Shown: one piece after another, positions 17,127 to 26,661 of the stretch
How the letters are laid out: each line of letters opens with the position of its first letter
How positions within the stretch are numbered: the stretch's first letter is position 1
Assembly (NCBI RefSeq): GCF_001612725.1
Contig: NZ_BDAZ01000026.1
Span: forward strand, 1-64,000
DNA from: Nocardia anaemiae NBRC 100462
Lineage (GTDB): Bacteria; Actinomycetota; Actinomycetes; Mycobacteriales; Mycobacteriaceae
Reading direction: 5' to 3'
DNA: 64,000 nucleotides
The notes under the pieces: generated by a model
The model's database searches: none
Seen by the model: only the letters and a program-made list of their open reading frames with translations
What the model was told of the DNA's origin: nothing
Position numbers and translations under genes: made by a program

Positions 17127-18071
17127 ATGGCAGTTACCTGGCCGGACGAAATCGATGATGTGTTGCGTGGTGATCTCACCGCTGGATTGGCCTATATCAC
17201 TCCGGCCGGTGGGGCGGTGGTGACCGCGGTATCGCCGATCGGGATGCGGAACCGGGAGTTGGGGACGGTCGGGTTCACGACCTCGCTCGGGTTCGGACGC
17301 AAACTGGAGCGGATCAAACGGGAGCCGAAGGTCGCGCTCGCCTATCACGCGCGTGAGCATGGTCTGGGTGATCAACACAATCAGAGCTTCGTACTGGTGC
17401 AGGGCATCGCAAGTTTCGACGCCGAGCCGGATCAGGAGGCCCTCGATCGACTCGGCGAGCAAGCAACGCCATATTTGGGCGCACCGCGACGCGGCCGCTT
17501 CTGGGACCGCTGGCTCAGCGCCTATTACACCGACAGAGTTGTGGTGACGGTCGCGGTCACCCGGATCATCGTCTGGCCGAATCTGGATGCGACCGGCGAA
17601 CCCGAGGTCTTCGGCGAACCGCTGCCCACCACTGCTGACTCACAGAAGCCGCCCGCCAAAGGCACCGGCCCCCGGATCGACAGCGCCAAGGCCACCGCAC
17701 GCGCAACGAAACTGCCGCACTGCCTGCTCGCCTACCGCCAGTCCGACGGCTATCCGGCCGTGGTTCCCGTGCACGTCACCGGGTCGAGCGAGGCGGGCGT
17801 AAAGCTCACAGTCCCAGCGGAAGTCGCCCAGGGCGACCGCCGCGCCGGGCTGCTCGCCCACACCTACCGCCCACAACTCGTCGGCCTCGAATGCCGCCAG
17901 CACACCGGCTGGATCGAAATCGACGGCACCGACGCGACCTACGCACCGCACACCGAATCCGGATTCATCGCACCCCCGAACAAGACACTGCTGTTGCTGG
18001 CCAACGGATTGATGGCCAGGCGCGGACTGGCTCGAGCCCGAAAACAAGGCCGCATCGACGCCATCAGCTGA
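17127..18071 (+). CDS. Pyridoxamine 5'-phosphate oxidase-like flavin/heme-binding protein
   Basis: A 314-residue protein of the split-barrel PNPOx-like superfamily with two copies of the fold. The first copy is about residues 1-150 (VGFTTSLGFGRKLERIKREPKVALAYHAREHG) and the second starts near 190 (LPHCLLAYRQSDGYPAVVPVHV). A Pro/Lys-rich linker joins them. Such proteins bind FMN, F420 or heme; the cofactor cannot be assigned. It ends before a clear intrinsic terminator. Confidence 0.75.
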   Translation: MAVTWPDEIDDVLRGDLTAGLAYITPAGGAVVTAVSPIGMRNRELGTVGFTTSLGFGRKLERIKREPKVALAYHAREHGLGDQHNQSFVLVQGIASFDAEPDQEALDRLGEQATPYLGAPRRGRFWDRWLSAYYTDRVVVTVAVTRIIVWPNLDATGEPEVFGEPLPTTADSQKPPAKGTGPRIDSAKATARATKLPHCLLAYRQSDGYPAVVPVHVTGSSEAGVKLTVPAEVAQGDRRAGLLAHTYRPQLVGLECRQHTGWIEIDGTDATYAPHTESGFIAPPNKTLLLLANGLMARRGLARARKQGRIDAIS

Positions 18072-18088
18072 CCCGGGAAAGGCACGAA

Positions 18089-18126
18089 CCCCCTCCCGAT
18101 CGAAATCGGAAGGGGGCCCGGTTTTT
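18089..18126 (+). terminator. Intrinsic terminator
   Basis: The stem CCCCCTCCCGAT/ATCGGAAGGGGG (one mismatch) with a CGAA loop is followed, after a short CCCGG, by TTTTT at 18122-18126. It lies 17 bp after the PNPOx-like gene and before the 3' end of the converging P450, and is the most canonical terminator in the window. Confidence 0.8.
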
Positions 18127-18134
18127 CAGGTGGA

Positions 18135-19355
18135 CTAATTCAGTGTAACCGGCAGCCTGGCATGCCCATTGGAGATGAAGCTGACCACCGTCCCCAACTC
18201 GGACGGATCCGCCGCCAGCCGCATATTCGGAAAGCGCGCGAAGATCGCGGGCAACGACACCAGCGCCTCGAGCCGCGCCAACGGCGCACCGAGGCAATGG
18301 TGCACGCCGTATCCGAAAGCCAAGTGGTCCTTATTGTCTCGGGCCACATCGAATTGATCGGCGGTATCGCCGTGCACTTTCGGATCACGGTTGGCGGCCG
18401 CGTACGAGGCGAGAATCGGATCACCCTTGGCGATATGCACCCCGTCGATCTCGATATCGTCGACCGCGAACCGCAGCGGCAGATGGGCGACCGGCGCCTC
18501 GAACCGCAGCGCCTCCTCGACCAGATCGGCCCAGCTGGCCCGTTCCTCGATCACCGCGGCGCGCTGCTCCGCATCGGTCAGCAACGCGAAGATCGCCTGG
18601 TCGAGCAGGTTGACGGTGGTCTCGTGCCCGGCACTGATGACGAGCAACAGCGTGTCGATCAACTCCTGCTCGGTGAGCTGGGATCCGTCGTCCTCGTCGC
18701 GGTGTGAGATCAGCAGACTCGTCATATCGTCGCCGGGGTGGTCGCGCCGATACGCCACCAATTCACCGAGGATTCGATACATCTCCATGTAGTTCGCCTG
18801 CGACTCCTCCGGACCGAGCGAGGTGTCGAAGATACCGTCGACGCATGTGCGCAAGCCCGGATTGAGTTCTTCGGGCACACCCATCAATTCGGAAATGACC
18901 TGAATCGGCAGCGGATACGCGAAACCCTCACGCAGATCGACCGATTCGCCCACTGGCGTCTTCGCGAGTTCGGCGAGCAGTTCCTCGGTGATCCGCTCGA
19001 TCCGCCCGCGCATCGCCTCGGTGCGCCGATGGGTGAACGCGGGCGCGACCAACTTGCGCAGCCGCTTGTGGTCCGCACCGTAGGCGGTGAACATATTGTT
19101 CACCGCGACCCACAGGAAAAGCGGCCAGTCCTGCGGGATCTCGCCATTGATGAAGGCAGGCCAGTGCTGGCTCGCATCCTTGGAAACCCGCGCATCGACA
19201 AGCAACTTCTTGAGCAGCCCGGCATCGGTTACCGACCAGGCCCGCACACCGCCGGGCAATTCCACCAGCGCCACCGGACCACGCTCGCGAAGGCGTGCGG
19301 ATTCGCCCTGGATATCGGTTCCCGTCAGATCCAGGGTAATAGGTTGTTGCGCCAC
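18135..19355 (-). CDS. Cytochrome P450, CYP154-like, second P450 of conservon
   Basis: A 406-residue class I bacterial P450 with all core motifs: I-helix [17 protein letters not shown]-helix [10 protein letters not shown] (ExxR), and heme loop [19 protein letters not shown] with the Cys ligand. The start is GTG 19355, preceded by AAGGAG and 8 bp after the stop of the upstream P450; the longer frame has no homology. It is the last gene of the cvn operon. In Streptomyces, CYP154 members follow CYP157 members in conservons, which supports the subfamily guess. It needs ferredoxin and reductase, which are not encoded here. Confidence 0.9.
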   Translation of the reverse strand: MAQQPITLDLTGTDIQGESARLRERGPVALVELPGGVRAWSVTDAGLLKKLLVDARVSKDASQHWPAFINGEIPQDWPLFLWVAVNNMFTAYGADHKRLRKLVAPAFTHRRTEAMRGRIERITEELLAELAKTPVGESVDLREGFAYPLPIQVISELMGVPEELNPGLRTCVDGIFDTSLGPEESQANYMEMYRILGELVAYRRDHPGDDMTSLLISHRDEDDGSQLTEQELIDTLLLVISAGHETTVNLLDQAIFALLTDAEQRAAVIEERASWADLVEEALRFEAPVAHLPLRFAVDDIEIDGVHIAKGDPILASYAAANRDPKVHGDTADQFDVARDNKDHLAFGYGVHHCLGAPLARLEALVSLPAIFARFPNMRLAADPSELGTVVSFISNGHARLPVTLN

Positions 19356-19363
19356 AGAACTCC

Positions 19364-20608
19364 TTAAAGCATGGCTAGCGGAGGGGATTTGGGAAAGGTG
19401 ACGGGCAGGGACACCAGGGCCCGATGGAACGGTCCCGGGCGCCAGCTGAGTTGTTCGGGCTCTATCGCCAAACGCATTTCGGGGAGTGCGTCGAGCAGTT
19501 GGTCGATGGCGTCCTGGACGATGAGATAGGCCACCGACCGCGCCGGGCAGGAATGTGGGCCCACACTCCACGCCAGATGCGAACGGTTGGGCCCGAATTC
19601 GCTCACCCCGACGGCGGGATCATTATTGCATCCGGACATACTGATGACGACCGGCTGGTGAGCGGGTAGCCAGACGCCGTCGATGAGAATCGGCTGTCTC
19701 GGATAGGAGACGCAGTAGTTCGCCATCGGTGGGTCGGTGAAAAGCACTTCGTCGAGTGCGTCCCGGGTGGAAAGACTTCCACCGTGCACGTTGCCCGCGA
19801 ACCGGTCGTCGGTCATCATCAGCAGCAGTGTGTTGGTGATCAGATTCTGCTGCGGTTCGATACCCGCGCCGTAGATGGTGACGAGCTGGTGGATCATCTC
19901 CTCGTCCGAGAGCACGGTCGGATGCGCGATCAGCCGCGAGGTGATGTCGTCACCGGGAACGCTGCGCTTCTGCGTGACGAGTTCGAACAGCGCGTCGGTG
20001 AGCATCGCATTGCCCTTGTCGGCGTTGATGCCCTCGAAGATCGCCGCCATCCCGGTGGCGACCTGCTGGCCGATCTCCGCCGGGCAGCCGAGCATCACAT
20101 TCAGCACCTGGAAGCTGAGCGGAAATGCGTACTGGCTGATCAGGTCGGCCGCGCCGTCACCGCAGAAGGCATTGATCAGCGGGACGGCGACCTTTTCCAC
20201 CACGGCATGCAATGCGTGCAGATCGATTTCGCCGAGACTCGCCGCATTCGCCTGCCGATAGCGCAAATGCTCGTTTCCCGCGCTGCGCAAGGCATTCGGA
20301 CGCCATTCCAGCATCGGCAGGACCGGGCATTCGCCGGGAATATCCTGCTGCCAGGTGCGTGGATCCGCCGGAAAGTGGTCGGGATCGTTGAGGATTCGTA
20401 CGGCGGTGTGATAGCCGATCACCAAGGTGGCCGGTACACCCGGGGATAGGTCGACCGGTACCAGAGATCCGTACTGGCGGCGCATTTCCCGATACGCGCG
20501 GTGCGGATCTGCTGCGAACTCCTCGGAGTAGAGCGGTACGCGCGGGCCGTCGGTATCGATCGGCGACCCCAACGCGATAGGGCCGGGCTTTGTTGAATCA
20601 CTGTGCAA
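19364..20608 (-). CDS. cvnE: Cytochrome P450, CYP157-like (CvnE), lacking the ExxR arginine
   Basis: An about 414-residue P450 of the conservon CvnE/CYP157 type. The heme loop is [17 protein letters not shown] with the Cys ligand. The K-helix reads DEVLFTDPP, so the arginine of the ExxR motif is Phe. The I-helix reads [14 protein letters not shown] instead of AGxET. The CYP157 family is known for loss of ExxR. TTG 20608 is the best in-frame start of normal length, but it has no well-spaced ribosome site; translation may be coupled to cvnD, which ends 8 bp upstream. Confidence 0.85.
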   Translation of the reverse strand: MHSDSTKPGPIALGSPIDTDGPRVPLYSEEFAADPHRAYREMRRQYGSLVPVDLSPGVPATLVIGYHTAVRILNDPDHFPADPRTWQQDIPGECPVLPMLEWRPNALRSAGNEHLRYRQANAASLGEIDLHALHAVVEKVAVPLINAFCGDGAADLISQYAFPLSFQVLNVMLGCPAEIGQQVATGMAAIFEGINADKGNAMLTDALFELVTQKRSVPGDDITSRLIAHPTVLSDEEMIHQLVTIYGAGIEPQQNLITNTLLLMMTDDRFAGNVHGGSLSTRDALDEVLFTDPPMANYCVSYPRQPILIDGVWLPAHQPVVISMSGCNNDPAVGVSEFGPNRSHLAWSVGPHSCPARSVAYLIVQDAIDQLLDALPEMRLAIEPEQLSWRPGPFHRALVSLPVTFPKSPPLAML

Positions 20609-20616
20609 TGCGTCGG

Positions 20617-21222
20617 TTACTTCCGGGACTCCTGGCGATGGAATAGGAATTCGACGAGCGTGATCAGCGACCGCAGACAAGTGCTGCGCTGCCGCGCGTC
20701 GAGTGAAGTCAGCGGAGTATCCGGCGCGAGATCCAGTGCGTCCCGGATCTCTTCGAGCGGATAGCGCTTGGCGCCTTCGAACTGATTGACCGCGACCGAA
20801 TACTGGACCCCGCGCTCCTCGAGCACGGACAGCACCTCGTCGGCCTTCTCGATGCGCCGGGTGTCCACCAGGACCAGGGCGCCGAGCGCACCGCGCGCCA
20901 ACTCCTCCCACAGCGGGACGAAGCGCCGCTGCCCCGGCGTCCCGAACAGATACAGCGCGAGTGTGGGATTCAGCGTGATGCGGCCGAAATCCATCGCCAC
21001 GGTCGTCTGCGATTTGCCGGGTAGCCCGGCCATATCGTCGACGCCGACACTGGCCTCGGTGATCGTCTCTTCCGTGCGCAGCGGCCGGATCTCCGAAACG
21101 CTGTTCACGAATGTCGTTTTGCCGACACCGAAATTGCCTGCAACCAAGAGCTTTACCGACCGGGTCACGGTCTCCGGCACATAGTCGACAGTGCGCTCAG
21201 GCCGGGAGAGCGCGGAGCCCAT
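20617..21222 (-). CDS. cvnD: Conservon small GTPase CvnD
   Basis: A 201-residue Ras-like GTP-binding protein of the conservon family. The P-loop is GNFGVGKTT (residues 29-37), switch II is GTPGQ (94-98), and the base-specificity motif is NQFE (146-149) in place of NKxD. GAGGAGG sits six bases before the ATG, inside the end of the DUF742 gene (26-bp overlap). In Streptomyces, CvnA-D form a membrane-associated complex compared with eukaryotic G-protein modules. Confidence 0.93.
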   Translation of the reverse strand: MGSALSRPERTVDYVPETVTRSVKLLVAGNFGVGKTTFVNSVSEIRPLRTEETITEASVGVDDMAGLPGKSQTTVAMDFGRITLNPTLALYLFGTPGQRRFVPLWEELARGALGALVLVDTRRIEKADEVLSVLEERGVQYSVAVNQFEGAKRYPLEEIRDALDLAPDTPLTSLDARQRSTCLRSLITLVEFLFHRQESRK

Positions 21223-21547
21223 TGAGTACCTCCTCGAGCAGGGTGATCTCCGGCATGACTTCGGCCGGGGTCGGAGTAGCCAGGTGTTCGCTGTCCAGCA
21301 GATCGGCGACGACGATCTTCACCACGGACGGCGGTAGGTCGAGATAGGCGGCGATCTCGGCGATGGACAGGGCGCTGCGACGGCTGCACAGGTTCAGCAC
21401 CTGGCGCGCATCGGGCGTCGCACCAGGTGCCGGATCTTTGGCGGCGACGACCAGGGTGACCAGGTCCAGCTCGCGACTGGGACGGATCCGCCCCCCGGTG
21501 CGCACATAGGCCCGGACCAAGTCGGGGTCTCGCCGGGACCTCGTCAT
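21197..21547 (-). CDS. cvnC: Conservon DUF742 protein CvnC
   Basis: A 116-residue DUF742 protein, the third gene of the conservon. It has a basic N-terminus with VRAYVRTGGRIRP and a winged-helix-like C-terminus (LNLCSRRSALSIAEIAAYLD, VVKIVVADLLDS), typical of the family. The start codon overlaps the stop of the roadblock gene by 4 bp, indicating translational coupling. It is thought to bridge CvnB and CvnD; its biochemical role is not established. Confidence 0.92.
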   Translation of the reverse strand: MTRSRRDPDLVRAYVRTGGRIRPSRELDLVTLVVAAKDPAPGATPDARQVLNLCSRRSALSIAEIAAYLDLPPSVVKIVVADLLDSEHLATPTPAEVMPEITLLEEVLNGLRALPA

Positions 21548-21972
21548 GACGTCAAGCCGCCCTCAACCCTTCCGCGCGGCTGGGCGCCTAACTCGTGCCC
21601 GACCCGCCCGGCGAGTTCGTTCATGCGGTGCGCGACCAGACCGATATCGGTTTCGGGCGTCGTCGAAACACCGAGCAGTGCACCCTCGCCCGCCGCGGTG
21701 ATGAGGATCATGCCCTGGTCGTATTCGGTCATGTTCTGGCGCACACCGTTGTCGAGGCCACCACAGAATTCACCGAGCGCCTTGCCTAGTGACCGCAGAC
21801 CCGAGGCGGCCGCGGCGAAACGCTCGGCATCATCCTTGTTGACACCGTCGGAGTGCGCGATCCGCAGTCCGTCGTCGGACAGCAGCACCGCGAACCGGAC
21901 GCCGGGAACGTTGCTGAGATCCTCGAGTAGCCAACCCAGCCTATTGCTGCTGTCGGTCACCGGTGTGCTCAT
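21544..21972 (-). CDS. cvnB: Conservon roadblock/LC7 protein CvnB
   Basis: A 142-residue Roadblock/LC7-domain protein (WLLEDLSNVPGVRFAVLLSD, MTEYDQGMILITAAGEGALLGVS), the second conservon gene. Bacterial roadblock proteins act as partners or activators of small Ras-like GTPases (compare MglB with MglA), here CvnD. Its start overlaps the stop of cvnA by one base, and its stop overlaps the start of cvnC. Confidence 0.93.
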   Translation of the reverse strand: MSTPVTDSSNRLGWLLEDLSNVPGVRFAVLLSDDGLRIAHSDGVNKDDAERFAAAASGLRSLGKALGEFCGGLDNGVRQNMTEYDQGMILITAAGEGALLGVSTTPETDIGLVAHRMNELAGRVGHELGAQPRGRVEGGLTS

Positions 21973-23402
21973 CAGGATGACATCCCTTCGCTGTTATCGG
22001 AGGCAGCAGCCTCACGGCCGCTCTTGGAACCCATCTGCCAGGCGGAGGCGATTTCGGGACGAGCCTGTCCCGCTTCGGATTCGGTGCCGGTCTGAGCGGG
22101 TACCGAAGACACCGCCCGACGGCGTCGCTTGGGTAGGCCGCCACTGGTGATCTCGTGCACAGCGAACTCCTCGTTCTCGGCGGGTTGTTCGCCCACCCCG
22201 GCCAAGACCGGAACCGGGGATAATTCGAAGGGCTTATCCTCGGCGACAGCGGTCGGCACGGGTTCCGGGGCCGGGGTGACGGCGGGAACGGCCGGTTCGG
22301 CGTTGGCCACCGCGGTGACGAGCAGCGCCTCGGGGATGTAGACCATCGCCCGCATACCGCCGTAAACGTTCGGGCCATCGATGTAGACGGTGAATCCGTA
22401 GCGTCGGGCCAGTGCCGCGATGCCGGGGAAACCGACGCGCGGGGACGGGCCGAGCTGGTGGATGTCGATCGGACGCTCGTTGGCGAGTACCTGCCTGGCC
22501 TCCTCCATCTGCTCCGCGTTCATCCGCACACCGGCATCGTCGATGATGACGGTGACGCCGTGGTGGCCCTCCTGGAAGGTCACATCCACATACGACGTCG
22601 GCGGGGAGTAGCGCAGCGCGTTGTCGAGCAGCGTGGCCAGGGTGTGCACGAGCGGTTCCACCGCGCGGCTGATGACGATGCGGTCGAGCTGGTTGGCCCG
22701 CACCCGCAGGTAGTCACGCACACGCCCGATCGCGCCGCCGACCACATCGGTGAGCGACTGTGCGGGCCAGCGTCGACCCGGCAGACCACCACAGACGATC
22801 ACATACGACTGCGCCTGCCGCAGCATCTGCTGCACGGTGTGGTCGATGCGGGTCAGGGTGGCGTAGACCTCGTCGTCGCGGTGCTCGCGCAGCGCGGCGC
22901 TCACCACCTGACTGACATCCGCGCCGAGGCTGACCACGGAGGTGCCGAAGGAGCGCACCGCCGCACTGGTCGCGGCCCGCGAGGCGGATTCGATCTCGGC
23001 GCGAGTGGCCTCCTCTGTCGCCTTGATCGCCTGCTGCGCCTTTTCCTCGGCCTCGCGCACCGCCTGCTCGTGCGCCTCCGACTGCACCATGCGCAGGTCA
23101 TCGGCGTACCGCTCGGAAATCCATTGCAGGCACTGGACGAACCGGGAATTCTCCTGACCCGTCGGCACCTCGATGGCCGAAACCGGTGCCTCGAAGCGGC
23201 GCACCGCTTCGGTCATCGCCGGTAGTGTCTGCCCGGCGAAGTGCTCGAGGGTTTCCTCCTGCGCCCGATTCGCTCTATTGAGGGCGTCGGCGCGGATCTT
23301 CTGTTGTTTCGCGTACTGCGCTACATACAACGCCGCCGCCACGGCAATAATGAGAGCGGGGGCGAGGATCCATGAAAGCACCACGGCGATATCTTGATTC
23401 AT
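21972..23402 (-). CDS. cvnA: Conservon sensor kinase-like protein CvnA
   Basis: A 476-residue membrane sensor. An N-terminal transmembrane helix (about residues 8-28, VLSWILAPALIIAVAAALYV) is followed by a long coiled coil rich in Glu/Ala, and then by a histidine-kinase-like ATPase domain (N-box TLLDNALRYSPPTSY, G1-like IIDDAGVRM, LGPSPRVGFPGIAALARRYG). No standard H-box is visible. A Pro/Glu-rich tail follows. ATG 23402 begins MNQDIAVVL with GAGAG upstream; the longer frame is not conserved. The domain is related to NIT-type kinases of conservons. Confidence 0.9.
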   Translation of the reverse strand: MNQDIAVVLSWILAPALIIAVAAALYVAQYAKQQKIRADALNRANRAQEETLEHFAGQTLPAMTEAVRRFEAPVSAIEVPTGQENSRFVQCLQWISERYADDLRMVQSEAHEQAVREAEEKAQQAIKATEEATRAEIESASRAATSAAVRSFGTSVVSLGADVSQVVSAALREHRDDEVYATLTRIDHTVQQMLRQAQSYVIVCGGLPGRRWPAQSLTDVVGGAIGRVRDYLRVRANQLDRIVISRAVEPLVHTLATLLDNALRYSPPTSYVDVTFQEGHHGVTVIIDDAGVRMNAEQMEEARQVLANERPIDIHQLGPSPRVGFPGIAALARRYGFTVYIDGPNVYGGMRAMVYIPEALLVTAVANAEPAVPAVTPAPEPVPTAVAEDKPFELSPVPVLAGVGEQPAENEEFAVHEITSGGLPKRRRRAVSSVPAQTGTESEAGQARPEIASAWQMGSKSGREAAASDNSEGMSS

Positions 23403-23756
23403 CAGCTCTCTCGTCGTTGCGACAGCCGGAGTCACTGCGCGTTGTCTCGCCTTCCTCGCGACGCCGACCAGGATCAACATTCGTCGAATGCGGCCACATC
23501 GACACCGGCACCAACCCCAGAGTGCCCGCACGGCAAGCGATTCGAAGAATCACCCACCGCCCGGATCGAGCCGATCAGTAGCTCGGCACCCGACGACCCG
23601 CCCACAGTAGCAGCATCGCGGGGAAGTCTCTCTCGATCCGAGGACCACATTCTGATTCCTCGAACTGCCAGCGCCCCCGAGGATTTCGCGTACCGCCCGA
23701 TCGGCATGGCCGAATGCCATAAATAGCGAACCCCGGGTACCGGATACTATGCGCGA
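23403..23756. other. 354-bp gap with no recognised gene
   Basis: This gap separates the cvnA start and the SRPBCC gene. It must carry the conservon promoter on the minus strand and a leaderless-type promoter at its right end. No conserved ORF, strong hairpin or repeat was recognised. Confidence 0.5.
23745..23750 (+). promoter_or_regulatory. Leaderless-type -10 element
   Basis: TACTAT (TANNNT) lies six bases before ATG 23757, with no ribosome site between, so the SRPBCC transcript is probably leaderless. Confidence 0.5.
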
Positions 23757-24188
23757 ATGGCAAAGCTCAAGGTGTCCGTCGACGTGCCGATTCCGCCACA
23801 GGAGGCCTGGTCACATACCTCCAACCTGTCCGAACTCGACAAATGGCTCCTCATGCACGAGGCGTGGCGCAACGAGGTGCCCGCCGAACTGACGGTCGGT
23901 ACCCAACTGGTCGGTGTCGCGTCGGTCAAGGGACTGCGCAATCGAGTCACCTGGACGGTCAAGGCCGCTGAACCGCCGCGCCGACTCGCCTTGAGCGGAA
24001 CCGGCAAGGGCGGTACCAAATTCAAGCTCGAACTGCTCGTCGCCGCGAAGGGTGCGGGCTCGGAGGTCACCGTCGATATCGATCTCGGCGGCGCACCGCT
24101 GTTCGGCCCGATCGGTTCCGGTGTCGCGCGGGCGCTGAAGGGTGATATCGAGCGCTCGTTGGAGCGTTTCGTCGCGCTCTACGGCTGA
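23757..24188 (+). CDS. SRPBCC-family protein, Rv0910-like
   Basis: A 143-residue START/SRPBCC-fold protein with close resemblance to M. tuberculosis Rv0910 (VSVDVPIPPQEAWSHTSNL, SVKGLRNRVTWTV, DIDLGGAPLFGPIGSGVARALKGDIE). Rv0910 has been reported as the toxin of the Rv0909-Rv0910 pair; many homologues are simply lipid- or ligand-binding proteins. No Rv0909-like antitoxin lies beside it. The next gene starts 12 bp on and is probably co-transcribed. Confidence 0.85.
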   Translation: MAKLKVSVDVPIPPQEAWSHTSNLSELDKWLLMHEAWRNEVPAELTVGTQLVGVASVKGLRNRVTWTVKAAEPPRRLALSGTGKGGTKFKLELLVAAKGAGSEVTVDIDLGGAPLFGPIGSGVARALKGDIERSLERFVALYG

Positions 24189-24200
24189 GGGGAATTCGAC

Positions 24201-24986
24201 GTGTCGCATGCCGAGGCCGCGGATGGCGCCCGGATCGCGTATCAGACCGGCGGTGACGGTCCGCCGCTGCTGCTGCTCACCGGGCAGGCCAACAACCACC
24301 ACTGGTGGGATGGAATCCGCGCCGACTTCGAGACCGCGTACCGCACCGTCTCACTCGACTACCGCGGCACCGGTGACAGCGATAAGCCGGATATTCCGTA
24401 CAGCACCCTCGGATTCGCCGAGGACGCGATCGCGGTGCTCGACGCTCTCGGCATCGAGAAGACCGCGGTGTACGGCACGTCCATGGGAGGTCGGGTCGCG
24501 CAGTGGCTGGCCGCGCGGTTCCCGGATCGGGTGCATACGCTGGTGCTCGGCTGCACGTCACCGGGTGGTCGCCACGCTGTCGAGCGGGACGCCGGGGTGC
24601 GCAGGTCACTGGCCCAGCCCGATCCGGTGGCGGCGCGACAGGCGCTGTTGGAACTGATGTACACCCCGGAGTATCTGGCGAACGCGTCCGGGCCGTTCAA
24701 CACCCTCGGCGATCCGGCCATGCCCGCCTACGCGAAGCGCAGACATCTCTACGCGAGTAATAGACATGACGCATGGGATGTGCTCGCGCACATCGCGGTC
24801 CCGACACTGATCGTGCACGGGAGCGAGGACCGGTTCAACCCCGCGGCGAACGCGCCGTTGCTCGCGGAACGGATTCCGGGGGCGCGGCTGGCCTGGATCC
24901 CGGGTGCCCGGCACGCCTACTTCGACGAATTCCGAAGCACCGCAAGTCCACTCGTCCTGGAATTCCTGGACGCGAACCGTCCGTAG
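24201..24986 (+). CDS. Alpha/beta hydrolase
   Basis: A 261-residue alpha/beta hydrolase with oxyanion block LLLLTGQANNHHWWDG, nucleophile elbow GTSMGGRVAQWLAARFPDRV, acid-loop GSEDRFNP and catalytic His in PGARHAYFDEF. The GTG start has GAGGGGAA upstream. Likely co-transcribed with the SRPBCC gene. The substrate is unknown; esterases, lactonases and haloperoxidase-like enzymes share this pattern. Confidence 0.88.
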   Translation: MSHAEAADGARIAYQTGGDGPPLLLLTGQANNHHWWDGIRADFETAYRTVSLDYRGTGDSDKPDIPYSTLGFAEDAIAVLDALGIEKTAVYGTSMGGRVAQWLAARFPDRVHTLVLGCTSPGGRHAVERDAGVRRSLAQPDPVAARQALLELMYTPEYLANASGPFNTLGDPAMPAYAKRRHLYASNRHDAWDVLAHIAVPTLIVHGSEDRFNPAANAPLLAERIPGARLAWIPGARHAYFDEFRSTASPLVLEFLDANRP

Positions 24987-25021
24987 TCCGAGTTCGCCTG
25001 GTGCACAGGCGAACTCGGACG
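24987..25021. terminator. Perfect hairpin between convergent genes
   Basis: A perfect 15-bp inverted repeat (GTCCGAGTTCGCCTG / CAGGCGAACTCGGAC) with a 5-base loop begins at the base after the hydrolase stop codon and ends 6 bp before the converging MFS gene. It is a likely bidirectional terminator without a T-run. Confidence 0.7.
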
Positions 25022-25027
25022 CTGCGG

Positions 25028-26563
25028 CTAATGCACCAACGCCGGTGCGTCCGCGACCTCGGTCAACTGCGGCTTGGTGCGCGGCAGGAACGCCGCGGGC
25101 ACCAAGGTCAGCACCATGAGCACCACCGCCACGATGTAGGTGTGGCTGAATGCCGTCGCGGCCTGGCTCAATCCGGTCTCGACCGCGCCGGGCGGCAGCT
25201 GTGCCGCGATCGAGGGATCATAATTCGACGCGATCGCGGGCCTGGCGAACGGATGCTGGTTCAGCAGGCTGCTGAGCACCACCGACATCGTCGCGGTGCC
25301 GATGGACCCGGCGGACTGGTTGATGATGTTCATCAGCGTCGTACCGCGCGCGACCTGCTGGTGGGTCAGCGTCTGGATCGCCGCGGTCATGGTCGGCATC
25401 ATGGTGCAGCCCATGCCCAGGCCCATTACGAACAGTGCCCCCAACATGAACGGATACGACGTATCCGACTTCAGCTGCACGAAGAACACCGTGCCGAGTG
25501 AGATCAGCGAGATACCGACCATCACGATCTTGCCCGGACCGATCTTGTCGACGAGTCGGCCCGCGATCGGCATCGTCAACATCGCGCCCAAACCCTGCGG
25601 CACCATGAGCAGACCGGCCGCCATGGCCGTTTCGCCGCGCACCTGCTGCAGATAGGTCGGCAGCAGCAGGCCCGCCCCGAAGAAGGCGGTCGCGAACAGC
25701 ACCATGGTCAGCACCGCGAAGGTCAGCGATCGGTTGCGGAACAAATGCAGATCGATCAGCGGATGTTCGGTGCGCAGCGCGTGCAAGACGAAAAGCACGA
25801 TGAGTACCAGGCCGATGGCGGCCGGTATGAGCACCTTGGGAGCGATGACCGTGCCCTCCCCCGGAATCGAGGAGACGCCGAACAGGAACAGCGCAAGACC
25901 CGGCGAGGCCAACAGCATGCCGAGGAAGTCGAAGGATTCCGACGGCTCCGGGTTATCCGCGGGGAATACGATGAAGGCCAGGATGAGCGCGACGACCCCG
26001 ACCGGAGCATTGATCAGGAAGATCCATTTCCAGCCGTAACTGTCGATCAGCCAACCGCCCAGGATCGGACCGCAGATCGGGCCGAGCAGCATCGGCACCC
26101 CGAGTACCGCCATCACTCGCCCGACCCGTTGCGGACCGGCCGCGTGGGTCATGATCGTCATGCCGAGCGGCATCAGCATGCCGCCGCCCAGACCCTGGAG
26201 CACGCGGAAGGCGATCAGCGTCTCCATGCTCCAGGCCTGGCTGCACAGCACCGAGCCGAGCACGAACAGCGTCAGCGCGAGCATGTACAGGCGTTTGGTG
26301 CCGAACCGGTCCGCAGCCCATCCGGTCAGCGGGATGACGCTGGCCAGCGCGAGGGTGTAACCGGTCATCGACCAGGCCGCGATCGCGGTGGTGGTGTGGA
26401 ACTCGTTCTGGAATTTGGGGATCGCGACGGTTACAACGGTGATGTCCAGGATCGACATGATCGCGCCGAGCACGACCACCCCTGCCACCTTGAAAACCGC
26501 GATATCGAGCTTGTCGGTCGCGGGATCCGCTGCGACCGACGTGGTATCCGGAGGATGTGTCAC
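25028..26563 (-). CDS. MFS transporter, DHA2 (EmrB/QacA-type) family
   Basis: A 511-residue major facilitator with about 14 membrane segments, the DHA2 drug:proton antiporter layout. It begins with VVVLGAIMSILDITVVTVAIP (TM1, motif D1-like) and has GWAADRFGTKRLY (motif A) and RVLQGLGGGMLMPLGMTIM (motif B). It exports hydrophobic or cationic compounds; the substrate is not predictable. The GTG start is divergent from a P450 gene 98 bp away, which may make or modify the exported compound (speculative). Confidence 0.92.
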   Translation of the reverse strand: MTHPPDTTSVAADPATDKLDIAVFKVAGVVVLGAIMSILDITVVTVAIPKFQNEFHTTTAIAAWSMTGYTLALASVIPLTGWAADRFGTKRLYMLALTLFVLGSVLCSQAWSMETLIAFRVLQGLGGGMLMPLGMTIMTHAAGPQRVGRVMAVLGVPMLLGPICGPILGGWLIDSYGWKWIFLINAPVGVVALILAFIVFPADNPEPSESFDFLGMLLASPGLALFLFGVSSIPGEGTVIAPKVLIPAAIGLVLIVLFVLHALRTEHPLIDLHLFRNRSLTFAVLTMVLFATAFFGAGLLLPTYLQQVRGETAMAAGLLMVPQGLGAMLTMPIAGRLVDKIGPGKIVMVGISLISLGTVFFVQLKSDTSYPFMLGALFVMGLGMGCTMMPTMTAAIQTLTHQQVARGTTLMNIINQSAGSIGTATMSVVLSSLLNQHPFARPAIASNYDPSIAAQLPPGAVETGLSQAATAFSHTYIVAVVLMVLTLVPAAFLPRTKPQLTEVADAPALVH

Positions 26564-26661
26564 CGCTTAAGCCTCGCACCTCACTGACCAAATGACCAGC
26601 AAATTCTGCGACCTTCGCCACACCTCGGGTCCGCCGATAGCTCGGCCAGGATGATGGCGGC

